DNA from: Pseudomonas fluorescens
GTDB lineage: Bacteria > Pseudomonadota > Gammaproteobacteria > Pseudomonadales > Pseudomonadaceae
Assembly: GCF_902497995.1 (NCBI RefSeq)
Contig: NZ_CABVII010000028.1
Coordinates: 1-64,000 of the forward strand
Length of the DNA: 64,000 bases
Direction: 5' to 3'
Below, in pieces: positions 1 to 7,824 of the stretch. Below the pieces are notes generated by a model. It was given only the letters and a program-made list of their open reading frames with translations, was not told the origin of the DNA and did no database searches. Both the position numbers and the translations under genes were made by a program. Position 1 is the stretch's first letter; every line of letters begins with the position of its first letter.

Positions 1-419
1 TCGTCGCCAACCTCAAGTACGCGGCCGACAAGCTGCAAGCGGCGGGCATCAAACTGGTGATGGAAGCGATCAACACCCGCGACATCCCCGGTTTCTACCT
101 GAACAACACGGCGCAAGCCCTGTCGATTCGCGAACAGGTGGGCAGCGCCAATCTGTTCCTGCAATACGACATCTACCACATGCAAATCATGGAGGGCGAT
201 CTGGCCCGCACCATGGCCGCGCACCTGGGCGAGATCAACCACATCCAGTTGGCCGACAACCCTGGGCGCAACGAACCGGGCACCGGTGAAATCAACTACC
301 GTTTCCTGTTCGAACACCTGGATCGCATCGGTTATCAGGGCTGGATCGGCTGCGAGTACAAACCGCTGACCACCACTGAAGCGGGCCTGGGCTGGCTGAA
401 AACCCATAACGCAATCTGA
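1..419 (+). CDS. hyi: Hydroxypyruvate isomerase, C-terminal part (cut by window start)
   Basis: Interconverts hydroxypyruvate and tartronate semialdehyde in glyoxylate/glycerate metabolism. The reading frame is open from base 3 to a TGA at 417-419, so the N-terminal half lies outside the window. The visible part has the TIM-barrel isomerase signatures: QYDIYHMQIMEGDLA with metal and substrate ligands, HIQLADNPGRNEPGTGEI, and the C-terminal GWIGCEYKP strand with the conserved Glu. It is followed by glxR, ttuD and pyk on the same strand, the usual Pseudomonas gcl-hyi-glxR-ttuD-pyk order. The family is clear; the start cannot be seen. Confidence 0.93.
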   Translation, partial: VANLKYAADKLQAAGIKLVMEAINTRDIPGFYLNNTAQALSIREQVGSANLFLQYDIYHMQIMEGDLARTMAAHLGEINHIQLADNPGRNEPGTGEINYRFLFEHLDRIGYQGWIGCEYKPLTTTEAGLGWLKTHNAI

Positions 420-439
420 TCCGAGACCGCGTCATCGTT

Positions 440-506
440 CTTCGCGGGCAAGCCACGCTCCTACAGGAGCCCGGGTTGTTTGTAGGAGCGAGGCTTGCCC
501 GCGAAG
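440..506. repeat. REP inverted pair between hyi and glxR
   Basis: Two 25-26 base arms, 441-465 and 481-505, are near-perfect inverted copies (ttcgcgggcaagccacgctc against gagcgaggcttgcccgcgaa, with one or two mismatches) separated by 15 bases. This is the common fluorescent-Pseudomonas REP doublet. It lies inside the operon, so it may form a hairpin in the polycistronic mRNA. Confidence 0.85.
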
Positions 507-567
507 GCGTCCTCGCTAAACCCCAAGAATTTTGCGAACAGAGCAATAAAAACAAGAGGATTTTCTC

Positions 568-1458
568 ATGGCTAAAATCGGATTTATCGGCACCGGCATC
601 ATGGGCCACCCAATGGCGTTGAACCTGCAGAAAGCCGGTCACAGCCTGTTCCTGTCGGCGCACCACGACGCCGCCCCGGCCGACCTGATCGCCGCTGGCG
701 CCGTCGCCCTGGCCAACCCGAAAGAAGTCGCCCAGGAAGCCGAATTCATCATTGTCATGGTGCCAGACACTCCGCAGGTCGACGACGTGCTGTTCCGCGC
801 CGACGGCATTGCAGCCGGCGTCGGCAAAGGCAAGGTCGTGATCGACATGAGTTCGATCTCGCCGACCGCCACCAAGGCCTTCGCTGCAAAAATCAACGAA
901 AAAGGTGCGCAGTACCTCGACGCGCCAGTGTCCGGCGGCGAAGTCGGCGCCAAGGCCGCGACCCTGAGCATCATGGTCGGCGGCGATGCCGATGCCTTCG
1001 AACGCGTTTTGCCGCTGTTCCAGGCCATGGGCAAGAACATCACCCTGGTCGGTGGCAACGGCGACGGTCAGACCGCGAAAGTGGCGAACCAGATCATCGT
1101 GGCGTTGAACATCCAGGCCGTGGCCGAAGCCCTGCTGTTCGCCTCGAAGAACGGTGCCGATCCAGCCAAGGTCCGTGAAGCCCTGATGGGCGGTTTCGCT
1201 TCGTCGAAGATCCTCGAAGTACACGGCGAGCGCATGATCAAAGGCACCTTCGACCCGGGCTTTCGCATCAGCCTGCACCAGAAGGACCTCAACCTGGCCC
1301 TGGCCGGCGCGCGCGAACTGGGGATCAACCTGCCGAACACCGCCAACACCCAGCAAGTGTTCAGCACCTGCGCGGCCATCGGTGGCAGCAACTGGGACCA
1401 CTCGGCGCTGATCAAGGGCCTGGAACACATGGCGAATTTCTCGATTAGAGATAAGTAA
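568..1458 (+). CDS. glxR: Tartronate semialdehyde reductase (2-hydroxy-3-oxopropionate reductase)
   Basis: Reduces tartronate semialdehyde to D-glycerate with NAD(P)H. The 296-residue protein is full length for the beta-hydroxyacid dehydrogenase family. The N-terminal Rossmann motif is IGFIGTGIMGHPMALNL (about residues 4-20), the substrate loop DAPVSGGEVGA is near 118-128, and the catalytic Lys is in GDGQTAKVANQ (about 165-175). The start ATG follows an AAGAGGA ribosome site about 10 bases upstream. It lies between hyi and ttuD on the same strand, so the operon context agrees. Confidence 0.95.
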   Translation: MAKIGFIGTGIMGHPMALNLQKAGHSLFLSAHHDAAPADLIAAGAVALANPKEVAQEAEFIIVMVPDTPQVDDVLFRADGIAAGVGKGKVVIDMSSISPTATKAFAAKINEKGAQYLDAPVSGGEVGAKAATLSIMVGGDADAFERVLPLFQAMGKNITLVGGNGDGQTAKVANQIIVALNIQAVAEALLFASKNGADPAKVREALMGGFASSKILEVHGERMIKGTFDPGFRISLHQKDLNLALAGARELGINLPNTANTQQVFSTCAAIGGSNWDHSALIKGLEHMANFSIRDK

Positions 1459-1522
1459 GCAAGCCCGCTCCCACACTGGTCCGAGTTGCCCTTTCAAATA
1501 ACAAGAATTCCGGGAGCCCGCC

Positions 1523-2803
1523 ATGTCGGTCGATCCGCAACAATTGCTGCGCGAGCTGTTTGCCACAGCCATCGACGCCGCCCATCCACAGCAAGTCCTC
1601 GAAGCCCATTTGCCCACTGACCGCAGCGGTCGGGTGATCGTCATCGGTGCCGGCAAAGCCGCGGCGGCCATGGCCCGGGTGGTCGAGCGTTGCTGGCAGG
1701 GTGAAGTGAGCGGGCTGGTGGTGACCCGTTACGGCCACGGCGCCCCGTGCGAAAAAATCGAAGTGGTCGAAGCCGCGCATCCGGTGCCTGACGCTGCCGG
1801 CCTGGCGGTCGCCAAACGCGTGCTGGAACTGGTCAGCAACCTGACTGAAGAAGACCGGGTGATCTTCCTGCTCTCCGGCGGCGGCTCGGCATTGCTGGCC
1901 CTGCCCGCTGCCGGTATCACCCTGGCTGACAAGCAATCGATCAACAAAGCCCTGCTCAAATCCGGCGCCACCATTGGTGAGATGAATTGCGTGCGCAAAC
2001 ATCTTTCGGCGATCAAGGGCGGTCGCCTCGGCAAAGCCTGCTGGCCGGCCACTGTTTATACCTACGCGATTTCCGATGTGCCGGGCGATCTTGCCACGGT
2101 CATCGCTTCCGGCCCTACCGTGGCCGACCCGAGCACCTCCACCGAAGCGTTGGCGATCCTCAAGCGCTACGGGATCGAAGTCCCCGCCTCCGTACGCAAC
2201 TGGCTGCAAAGCCCGGAATCGGAAACGGTCAAACCCGGCGATCCGAGCCTTGCGCGCAGTCATTTCCAATTGATCGCCCGCCCCCAGCAATCGCTGGAGG
2301 CCGCTGCGGTGAAAGCCCGTCAGGCCGGTTTCAGTCCGCTGATCCTCGGTGACCTGGAAGGCGAATCCCGGGAAGTGGCCAAGGTTCACGCCGGCATCGC
2401 CCGTCAGATCGTGCTGCATGGTCAACCGTTGGCAGCCCCCTGCGTGATCCTTTCTGGCGGCGAAACCACGGTCACGGTGCGCGGTAACGGCCGCGGCGGA
2501 CGCAACGCCGAGTTCCTGCTGAGCCTGACCGACAGCCTCAAAGGCCTGCCCGGCGTCTACGCCCTGGCCGGTGACACCGATGGCATCGACGGCTCCGAAG
2601 ACAACGCCGGCGCGCTCATGACCCCGGACAGCTACGCCCGCGCCGCCGCGCTTGGCCTGAGCGCCAGCGACGAGCTGGACAACAACAATGGCTATGGCTA
2701 TTTCGAGGCGCTGGACGCCCTGATCGTCACCGAGCCGACCCGCACCAACGTCAATGACTTCCGCGCCATCCTGATTCTCGAGAGCACAAAACATGACGCC
2801 TGA
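1523..2803 (+). CDS. ttuD: Hydroxypyruvate reductase / glycerate 2-kinase family protein (TtuD)
   Basis: Member of the two-domain GckA/TtuD (MOFRL) family, annotated in Pseudomonas as hydroxypyruvate reductase; biochemically characterised relatives are glycerate 2-kinases. At 426 residues it is full length. Visible signatures are VIGAGKAAAAMA (about residues 38-49), the glycine-rich LLSGGGSALL loop (about 116-125), ILSGGETTVT and the C-terminal MOFRL block GRGGRNAEFLL with ALAGDTDGIDG. Its last 11 bases overlap pyk, which implies translational coupling. Whether it works as reductase or kinase cannot be settled from sequence. Confidence 0.9.
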   Translation: MSVDPQQLLRELFATAIDAAHPQQVLEAHLPTDRSGRVIVIGAGKAAAAMARVVERCWQGEVSGLVVTRYGHGAPCEKIEVVEAAHPVPDAAGLAVAKRVLELVSNLTEEDRVIFLLSGGGSALLALPAAGITLADKQSINKALLKSGATIGEMNCVRKHLSAIKGGRLGKACWPATVYTYAISDVPGDLATVIASGPTVADPSTSTEALAILKRYGIEVPASVRNWLQSPESETVKPGDPSLARSHFQLIARPQQSLEAAAVKARQAGFSPLILGDLEGESREVAKVHAGIARQIVLHGQPLAAPCVILSGGETTVTVRGNGRGGRNAEFLLSLTDSLKGLPGVYALAGDTDGIDGSEDNAGALMTPDSYARAAALGLSASDELDNNNGYGYFEALDALIVTEPTRTNVNDFRAILILESTKHDA

Positions 2804-4208
2804 TAAAAAGGTCAAAATCCTCGCCACCCTCGGCCCGGCCACGGGCGGGATCGACGACATCCGTGAGCTGGTGCAGGCCGGGGTCAACATCTTCCGCCTG
2901 AATTTCAGCCACGGCGATCATGCCGACCACGCCCAGCGCTACCAGTGGATTCGTCAAGTCGAGCGCCAGCTGAATTATCCGCTGGGCATTCTGATGGACC
3001 TGCAAGGTCCGAAACTGCGGGTCGGCCAATTCGCCGAGGGCAAGGTGCAACTGCATCGCGGCCAGGCGTTTCGTCTGGACCTGGACCCGACGCCAGGGGA
3101 TCAGCGGCGGGTCAACCTGCCGCACCCGGAAATCATCGCCGCGCTGGAACCGGGTATGGACCTGCTGCTCGATGACGGCAAACTGCGGCTGCGCGTGGTC
3201 ACCCAATACGCCGATGCCATCGACACCACCGTGCTCAATGGCGGCGAATTGTCGGACCGCAAAGGGGTGAACGTACCGCAAGCGGTGCTTGAGCTGAGCC
3301 CGCTGACCGCCAAGGACCGTCGCGACCTGAGCTTCGGCCTGGAGCTGGGCGTGGATTGGGTGGCGCTGTCATTTGTCCAGCGTCCGGAAGACATTCGCGA
3401 AGCCCGCGAACTGATCGGCGATAAAGCGTTTTTGATGGCCAAGATCGAGAAGCCGTCGGCGGTGGCTCAGCTGCGGGAAATCGCCGAACTGAGCGACGCG
3501 ATCATGGTCGCCCGCGGTGACCTGGGCGTGGAAGTGCCGGCCGAAAGCGTGCCGCAGATTCAGAAAAACATCATCGGCATCTGCCGCCAGCTCGGCAAAC
3601 CGGTGGTGGTGGCGACGCAGATGCTGGAGTCGATGCGCTTCTCTCCTGCGCCAACCCGTGCCGAGGTGACCGACGTTGCCAACGCCGTGGCCGAAGGCGC
3701 GGACGCGGTAATGCTATCGGCGGAAACCGCGTCCGGCGAGTACCCGCTGGAAGCGGTGCAGATGATGAGCAAGATCATCCGCCAGGTGGAAAACGGCCCG
3801 GACTATCAGGCGCAACTCGACGTCAGCCGGCCGAAGGCTGAAGCCACTGTATCCGACGCCATCAGCTGCGCGATCCGCCGCATCAGCAACGTGCTGCCGG
3901 TGGCGGTGCTGGTCAATTACAGCGAGTCGGGCACGTCGAGTTTGCGTGCGGCGCGGGAACGGCCGACGGTGCCGATCCTCAACCTGACGCCGAACCGGCA
4001 GACCGCACGCCGGTTGACGGTGGCGTGGGGCGTGCACTCGGTGGTCAATGATCGGTTGCGGCAGGTGGATGAGGTCTGCTCGACGGCGCTGGAGATTGCG
4101 CAGGCGCAGGGGATGGCTCAGCGCGGGGATACGTTATTGATTACGGCGGGTGTGCCGTTCGGGCAGCCGGGGTCGACTAACTCGCTGCGAATCGAGACGT
4201 TGATTTAG
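2793..4208 (+). CDS. pyk: Pyruvate kinase
   Basis: Transfers phosphate from phosphoenolpyruvate to ADP. The 471-residue protein has the N-terminal ILATLGPA motif, the NFSHGDHADH segment with active-site Asn, Ser and His, GILMDLQGPKLRVG, the catalytic-lysine block FLMAKIEKPSAV followed by IMVARGDLGVE, and the ATQMLESM and EVTDVANAV segments of the barrel. The C-terminal allosteric domain is present. It starts inside the 3' end of ttuD, so glycerate formed upstream is processed to pyruvate by one operon. A palindrome follows its stop. Confidence 0.96.
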   Translation: MTPDKKVKILATLGPATGGIDDIRELVQAGVNIFRLNFSHGDHADHAQRYQWIRQVERQLNYPLGILMDLQGPKLRVGQFAEGKVQLHRGQAFRLDLDPTPGDQRRVNLPHPEIIAALEPGMDLLLDDGKLRLRVVTQYADAIDTTVLNGGELSDRKGVNVPQAVLELSPLTAKDRRDLSFGLELGVDWVALSFVQRPEDIREARELIGDKAFLMAKIEKPSAVAQLREIAELSDAIMVARGDLGVEVPAESVPQIQKNIIGICRQLGKPVVVATQMLESMRFSPAPTRAEVTDVANAVAEGADAVMLSAETASGEYPLEAVQMMSKIIRQVENGPDYQAQLDVSRPKAEATVSDAISCAIRRISNVLPVAVLVNYSESGTSSLRAARERPTVPILNLTPNRQTARRLTVAWGVHSVVNDRLRQVDEVCSTALEIAQAQGMAQRGDTLLITAGVPFGQPGSTNSLRIETLI

Positions 4209-4223
4209 CGCCTGCACCGGCCC

Positions 4224-4333
4224 CTTCGTCGGAACGCCGCCCGGAGCAAGCCCGCTCCCACAGTTGATTTGTGTTCACCACCTATTCAATGACTGAACAG
4301 AGATCCACTGTGGGAGCGGGCTTGCTCGCGAAG
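4224..4333. repeat. Hybrid REP palindrome after pyk
   Basis: One arm (4227-4262) begins with ttcgtcggaacgccgcccgg and runs into gcaagcccgctcccaca. The other arm (4309-4333) is tgtgggagcgggcttgctcg followed by cgaag. Only the gcaagcccgctcccaca part is inversely paired. The first half of the left arm matches instead the arm of the repeat at 7645-7682, so two REP types seem fused. Confidence 0.75.
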
Positions 4334-4372
4334 CAGGCGACGCGATTTAACTGAAACACCACAGACCCCATC

Positions 4373-5278
4373 ATGCCTGCCCACTACTTCAACACCCACT
4401 GCCCCGACTGGGCCACGGCCCTGCTCAACGGCTTCAGCCAGATTTTCCTCCAGCGTCATCCGCTGTGCGGTCTGCTGTGCCTGTTGGCGATCCTTTTCAC
4501 CGCGCCATCCCTGCTCGGCGGTGCGCTGCTGGGTGGCGTCGCCGGCTTGCTCACCGCCCAACGCCGCGGCTATGCCAAGGCCGATCGCCAGGCCGGGCTG
4601 TTCTGTTACAACGGTATTTTGCTCGGCATGCTGCTGTGCCTTTGTTTCCCCTGGTCCGCGATGTTGCCGCCGCTGATCATCGCCGGCGGTGGCCTGAGTG
4701 CGATGCTGATTCAACAATGGCTCAAACGCACCCGCGATCATCATTCCCTGCCCGCCTACACCACCCCCTATGTCGGGTTGAGCTGGTGGCTGCTCTCGAT
4801 TGCCGTGCCCCAACATCCGGCGCCGCTGATCGAAATGAATACCCTCAACCTGCTCGCCGCCTCATTGAAGGGCTTCGGTCAGGTGGTGTTTCTGGGGCAT
4901 CCGTTGGCCGGTGCACTGATTGCTGCGGGGCTGCTGATCGCTGATCGTCGGGCCTTTCTCTGGGGACTGCTCGGCTCGATGGCCGGCCTCGGATTCGCGC
5001 TTCTACATCACGAAACTTCAAACGCGCTGCTGGGTTTGAGCGGCTACAACCCGGCGCTCGCCGCCCTCGCCTTGAGTCAGGTGCGCCGCCAGCCCTGGCT
5101 GCCGCTGCTGGGCATTGTCCTGGCAATACTGCTCACACCAGGCTTCGCCGCACTCGGCCTGGCCACCTTGACCGCGCCTTTCATCCTCGCCTGCTGGCTG
5201 ATCCAGGCGGGCATTCGGGTGCTGCACCAGGCCCCCGTGGGACAGTGCGCCTTGCGCAACCACCGGGAATCACCCTAG
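4373..5278 (+). CDS. yut: Urea transporter
   Basis: Integral inner-membrane protein of 301 residues in the UT family of urea channels. The sequence is almost entirely hydrophobic segments and shows the duplicated family architecture. Each half has a short helix pair around a motif of the type GFSQIFLQRHPLCGLL (about residues 20-35) and GFGQVVFLGHPLAGAL (about 165-180). QAGLFCYNGILLGML and GLSGYNPALAAL are the second repeated family signature. No urease genes lie in the window, so it probably supplies an enzyme encoded elsewhere. The start ATG is preceded by a weak ribosome site. It is a single gene between palindromes. Confidence 0.88.
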   Translation: MPAHYFNTHCPDWATALLNGFSQIFLQRHPLCGLLCLLAILFTAPSLLGGALLGGVAGLLTAQRRGYAKADRQAGLFCYNGILLGMLLCLCFPWSAMLPPLIIAGGGLSAMLIQQWLKRTRDHHSLPAYTTPYVGLSWWLLSIAVPQHPAPLIEMNTLNLLAASLKGFGQVVFLGHPLAGALIAAGLLIADRRAFLWGLLGSMAGLGFALLHHETSNALLGLSGYNPALAALALSQVRRQPWLPLLGIVLAILLTPGFAALGLATLTAPFILACWLIQAGIRVLHQAPVGQCALRNHRESP

Positions 5279-5309
5279 GCTTCGCTGATTCCCGGTTCAG
5301 GCGTTTTCC

Positions 5310-6134
5310 ATGGACAGCAGCAAAAACTGGCGTGAAGAGCTTTACGTCATGATTTTCCAGACCGAGACCAAGGCCGGGCGGCGCTTTGACGGCATCCTGC
5401 TGTTGATCATCCTCGCCAGCCTGGTGATCGTGATGCTCGACAGCATCGACACGATCCACCAGAACTACGCCAATGTGCTGGCGTATATCGAGTGGGGCTT
5501 CACCGTCATCTTCGCCATCGAATACGGTCTTCGCCTGTATTGCTCGCCCAAGCCGCTGCGCTATGCGTTCAGCTTCTACGGGCTGGTGGATTTGCTGGCC
5601 ATCGTACCCGGCATCCTGGCGCTGTATTACAGCGACGCGCAGTACTTGCTGATTATCCGGATCATCCGGATGCTGCGGATATTCCGTGTGCTCAAGCTCA
5701 GCCCTTATCTGAAGCAAGCCAACTACTTGATGTCGGCGCTGCGCGGCAGCAAGCAAAAAATCGTGGTGTTTCTGGTCAGCGTCTGCACGCTGGTCACGGT
5801 GTTTGGCACGCTGATGTACGTGATCGAAGGCCCGGAACACGGTTTCACCAGCATTCCCAAAGGCATCTATTGGGCTATCGTGACGCTGACTACCGTGGGC
5901 TTTGGCGACATCGTGCCCAAGACGCCACTGGGTCAGGTGATTTCGTCATTGGTGATGATCACCGGCTATTCGATCATCGCGGTGCCGACCGGGATTTTCA
6001 CTGCCGAACTGGCGAACGCGATGCGCGGTGAACAGCAACAGACCGATTGTCCGGTGTGCAAGAAAAACAGCCACGAACAGGGTGCGGCATTCTGCTCGCG
6101 CTGCGGCAATGCGCTATTTAAGAAAATGGAATAA
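5310..6134 (+). CDS. Voltage-gated-type potassium channel with C-terminal zinc ribbon
   Basis: 274-residue ion transporter in the inner membrane. Residues about 25-165 hold S1 to S4, with the arginine-rich voltage-sensor-like stretch IIRIIRMLRIFRVLKLS near 113-129. Next come S5, a pore loop with the K+ selectivity filter TTVGFGD (about 193-199) and S6. The C-terminus carries a CxxC-x11-CxxC zinc ribbon with Cys at about 247, 250, 262 and 265, an uncommon cytosolic add-on. It starts 31 bases after the urea transporter stop, with an inverted repeat in between. The K+ selectivity call is strong; the physiological role is unknown. Confidence 0.9.
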   Translation: MDSSKNWREELYVMIFQTETKAGRRFDGILLLIILASLVIVMLDSIDTIHQNYANVLAYIEWGFTVIFAIEYGLRLYCSPKPLRYAFSFYGLVDLLAIVPGILALYYSDAQYLLIIRIIRMLRIFRVLKLSPYLKQANYLMSALRGSKQKIVVFLVSVCTLVTVFGTLMYVIEGPEHGFTSIPKGIYWAIVTLTTVGFGDIVPKTPLGQVISSLVMITGYSIIAVPTGIFTAELANAMRGEQQQTDCPVCKKNSHEQGAAFCSRCGNALFKKME

Positions 6135-6233
6135 GCAAAGAGCTTTTTAATCTTTAAAGGACTATTCACGCCCGGCTATAGTCGCTAGCAAAACGCTGGC
6201 AACACTTCTTTTAATGACTGAAAAAAAATTACC

Positions 6234-6337
6234 CCGTAGGAGCGAGGCTTGCCCGCGAAGGGATCGCCTCGGTGCAGCAGAAACACCGAGGTGCCTGGTT
6301 CGCGGGCAAGTCGGATCGCCGCATCGCTCGCTCCTAC
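6234..6337. repeat. REP inverted pair upstream of sbp
   Basis: Arm taggagcgaggcttgcccgc plus gaag (6236 onward) pairs imperfectly with ttcgcgggcaagtcggatcg and ctcgctccta near 6299-6337. An internal hairpin, cctcggtg/caccgagg, is also visible. It ends about 20 bases before the sbp start, so it lies in the 5' leader if the promoter is upstream. Confidence 0.8.
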
Positions 6338-6358
6338 ACACACAACAAGGAATGCGCA

Positions 6359-7357
6359 GTGAAAAAACTCTTTGGCGCCTCACTTCTGGCCGCTGGCCTG
6401 GCATTGACCAGCGTGGCTCAAGCCGCACCGACCCTGCTCAACGTTTCCTACGACGTGATGCGAGATTTCTACAAGGACTACAACACTGCCTTCCAGAAAC
6501 ACTGGAAAGCCGAGCACAACGAAAACATCACCCTGCAGATGTCCTTCGGCGGCTCCAGCAAACAGGCGCGTTCCGTGATCGACGGCCTGCCAGCCGACGT
6601 CATTACCATGAACATGGCCACCGACATCAATGCCCTGGCGGACAACGGCAAACTGATCCCGGACAACTGGGTCACTCGCCTGCCGAACAACAGCGCGCCC
6701 TTCACCTCGGCCACCGTGTTCATCGTGCGTAAAGGCAACCCGAAAGCCCTGAAAGACTGGCCGGATCTGCTCAAGGATGGCGTGCAAGTGATTGTGCCGA
6801 ACCCGAAAACCTCGGGCAACGGCCGCTACACCTACCTCTCGGCCTGGGGTTATGTGCTGAAGAATGGCGGTGACGAAACCAAGGCCAAGGATTTCGTCGG
6901 CAAGCTGTTCAAACAAGCGCCGGTGCTGGACACCGGTGGCCGTGCAGCCACCACCACCTTCATGACCAACCAGCTTGGCGACGTGCTGGTGACCTTTGAA
7001 AACGAAGCGGAAATGATCGCTCGCGAGTTTGGCCGCGATCAGTTCGAAGTCATCTACCCAAGCGTCTCCGCCGAAGCCGAGCCGCCGGTGTCGGTGGTCG
7101 ACAAAGTGGTCGAGAAAAAAGGCACCCGCGCTGCCGCCGAGGAATATCTGAAGTACCTGTGGTCGCCGGAAGGTCAGGAGATTGCCGCGGCGAACTACCT
7201 GCGTCCACGTGATCCGGCGGTGCTGGCCAAGTACACCGACCGCTTCCCGAAAGTGGACTTCCTGTCGGTGGAGAAGACCTTCGGTGACTGGCGCACCGTA
7301 CAGAAGACCCACTTCAATGATGGCGGGGTTTTTGATCAGATTTACAGCGGTCAGTAA
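6359..7357 (+). CDS. sbp: Periplasmic sulfate-binding protein (ABC transporter)
   Basis: Binds sulfate or thiosulfate in the periplasm for a CysTWA-type importer. I start it at GTG 6359, not at the in-frame ATG 6272. An AAGGAA site lies 6 bases before the GTG, and translation from there gives a signal peptide (MKKLFGASLLAAGLALTSV, cleaved after AQA) and a 332-residue protein of normal length. The longer start would add a charged, non-homologous stretch translated from a REP. Family motifs are LLNVSYDVMRDFYKDYN, SFGGSSKQARSVIDGLPADV and NPKTSGNGRYTYL. No permease or ATPase genes are adjacent. It ends 20 bases before an intrinsic terminator interrupted by a mobile element. Confidence 0.93.
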   Translation: MKKLFGASLLAAGLALTSVAQAAPTLLNVSYDVMRDFYKDYNTAFQKHWKAEHNENITLQMSFGGSSKQARSVIDGLPADVITMNMATDINALADNGKLIPDNWVTRLPNNSAPFTSATVFIVRKGNPKALKDWPDLLKDGVQVIVPNPKTSGNGRYTYLSAWGYVLKNGGDETKAKDFVGKLFKQAPVLDTGGRAATTTFMTNQLGDVLVTFENEAEMIAREFGRDQFEVIYPSVSAEAEPPVSVVDKVVEKKGTRAAAEEYLKYLWSPEGQEIAAANYLRPRDPAVLAKYTDRFPKVDFLSVEKTFGDWRTVQKTHFNDGGVFDQIYSGQ

Positions 7358-7372
7358 TCGCTAAGCCCAACG

Positions 7373-7565
7373 AAAAAGGCGACCTGCAGAGGTTAATGCC
7401 TGTCAGTTAAGGGTAAATCGGACCTGTAGGAGCCAGGCTTGCCGGCGAAGGCGTCCTTAAGAGCGCCTTCGCCGGCAAGTCGGATCGCCGCACCGCTGGC
7501 TCCTACAGAAAAGCGGCTCATTCGCTTAACTGACTGGCATTAACCTGCAGAGGTCGCCTTTTTTT
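7373..7565 (+). terminator. sbp terminator split by an inserted element
   Basis: Without the insert, 7373-7393 would run directly into 7555-7565. That forms an 8-bp perfect stem GGCGACCT/AGGTCGCC with a GCAG loop, A5 before and T7 after, 15 bases past the sbp stop. The 12-base centre, ACCTGCAGAGGT, is present twice (7382-7393 and 7543-7554), flanking the insert. The outer halves can still pair around the insert, so some terminator activity may remain. Confidence 0.8.
7394..7542. mobile_element. MITE-like element, copy 1 (terminator insertion, 12-bp direct repeats)
   Basis: 149 bp without coding capacity. Ends are TAATGCCTGTCAGTTAAG (7394-7411) and the inverse of TAATGCCAGTCAGTTAAG (7525-7542), 17 of 18 identical. 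The interior is a REP pair (ctgtaggagccaggcttgcc near 7423, inverse near 7484-7506). A perfect 12-bp direct repeat, ACCTGCAGAGGT, flanks it and looks like a target-site duplication. A second copy with the same ends but different flanks is at 11775-11918. Confidence 0.78.
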
Positions 7566-7682
7566 GTGGGAGCGAGCCGGCTCCGGGCGGCGTTCCGACG
7601 AAAGCGGACTGTCAGTCAACATTACTATTGAATGTGCTGCCGCATTCGTCGGAACGCCGCCCGGAGCCGGCTCGCTCCCACA
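7565..7682. repeat. Perfect 38-bp inverted repeat
   Basis: Arms 7565-7602 and 7645-7682 are perfect inverse complements, beginning tgtgggagcgagccggctcc and ending cgttccgacgaa, with a 42-base spacer. It directly abuts the terminator T-run of the preceding element. The DNA from 7373 to 7682 is thus almost wholly palindromic. It resembles a long REP doublet; no gene is present. Confidence 0.88.
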
Positions 7683-7824
7683 GGGTTTGCGCAATCGCCA
7701 TTACATTGGCGGCGGGGTCATTTCATTGCGCACAGGAATGATGACTATCACGCCAATCCCTCTTCCGCCGTTTTGGGCTGCCGGTTAGCCTGCGCGCCTT
7801 CCCTTTGGTTTAGCGAGCCCCGTC

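Noticed and set aside
292..1671. 459-codon minus-strand frame opposite hyi and glxR
   Set aside because: Antisense shadow of genes with clear motifs; no ribosome site and low-complexity translation.
6150..6182. Possible sigma-70 promoter upstream of sbp with TATAGT at 6177-6182
   Set aside because: No convincing -35 element at 16-18 bases; left out of the features.
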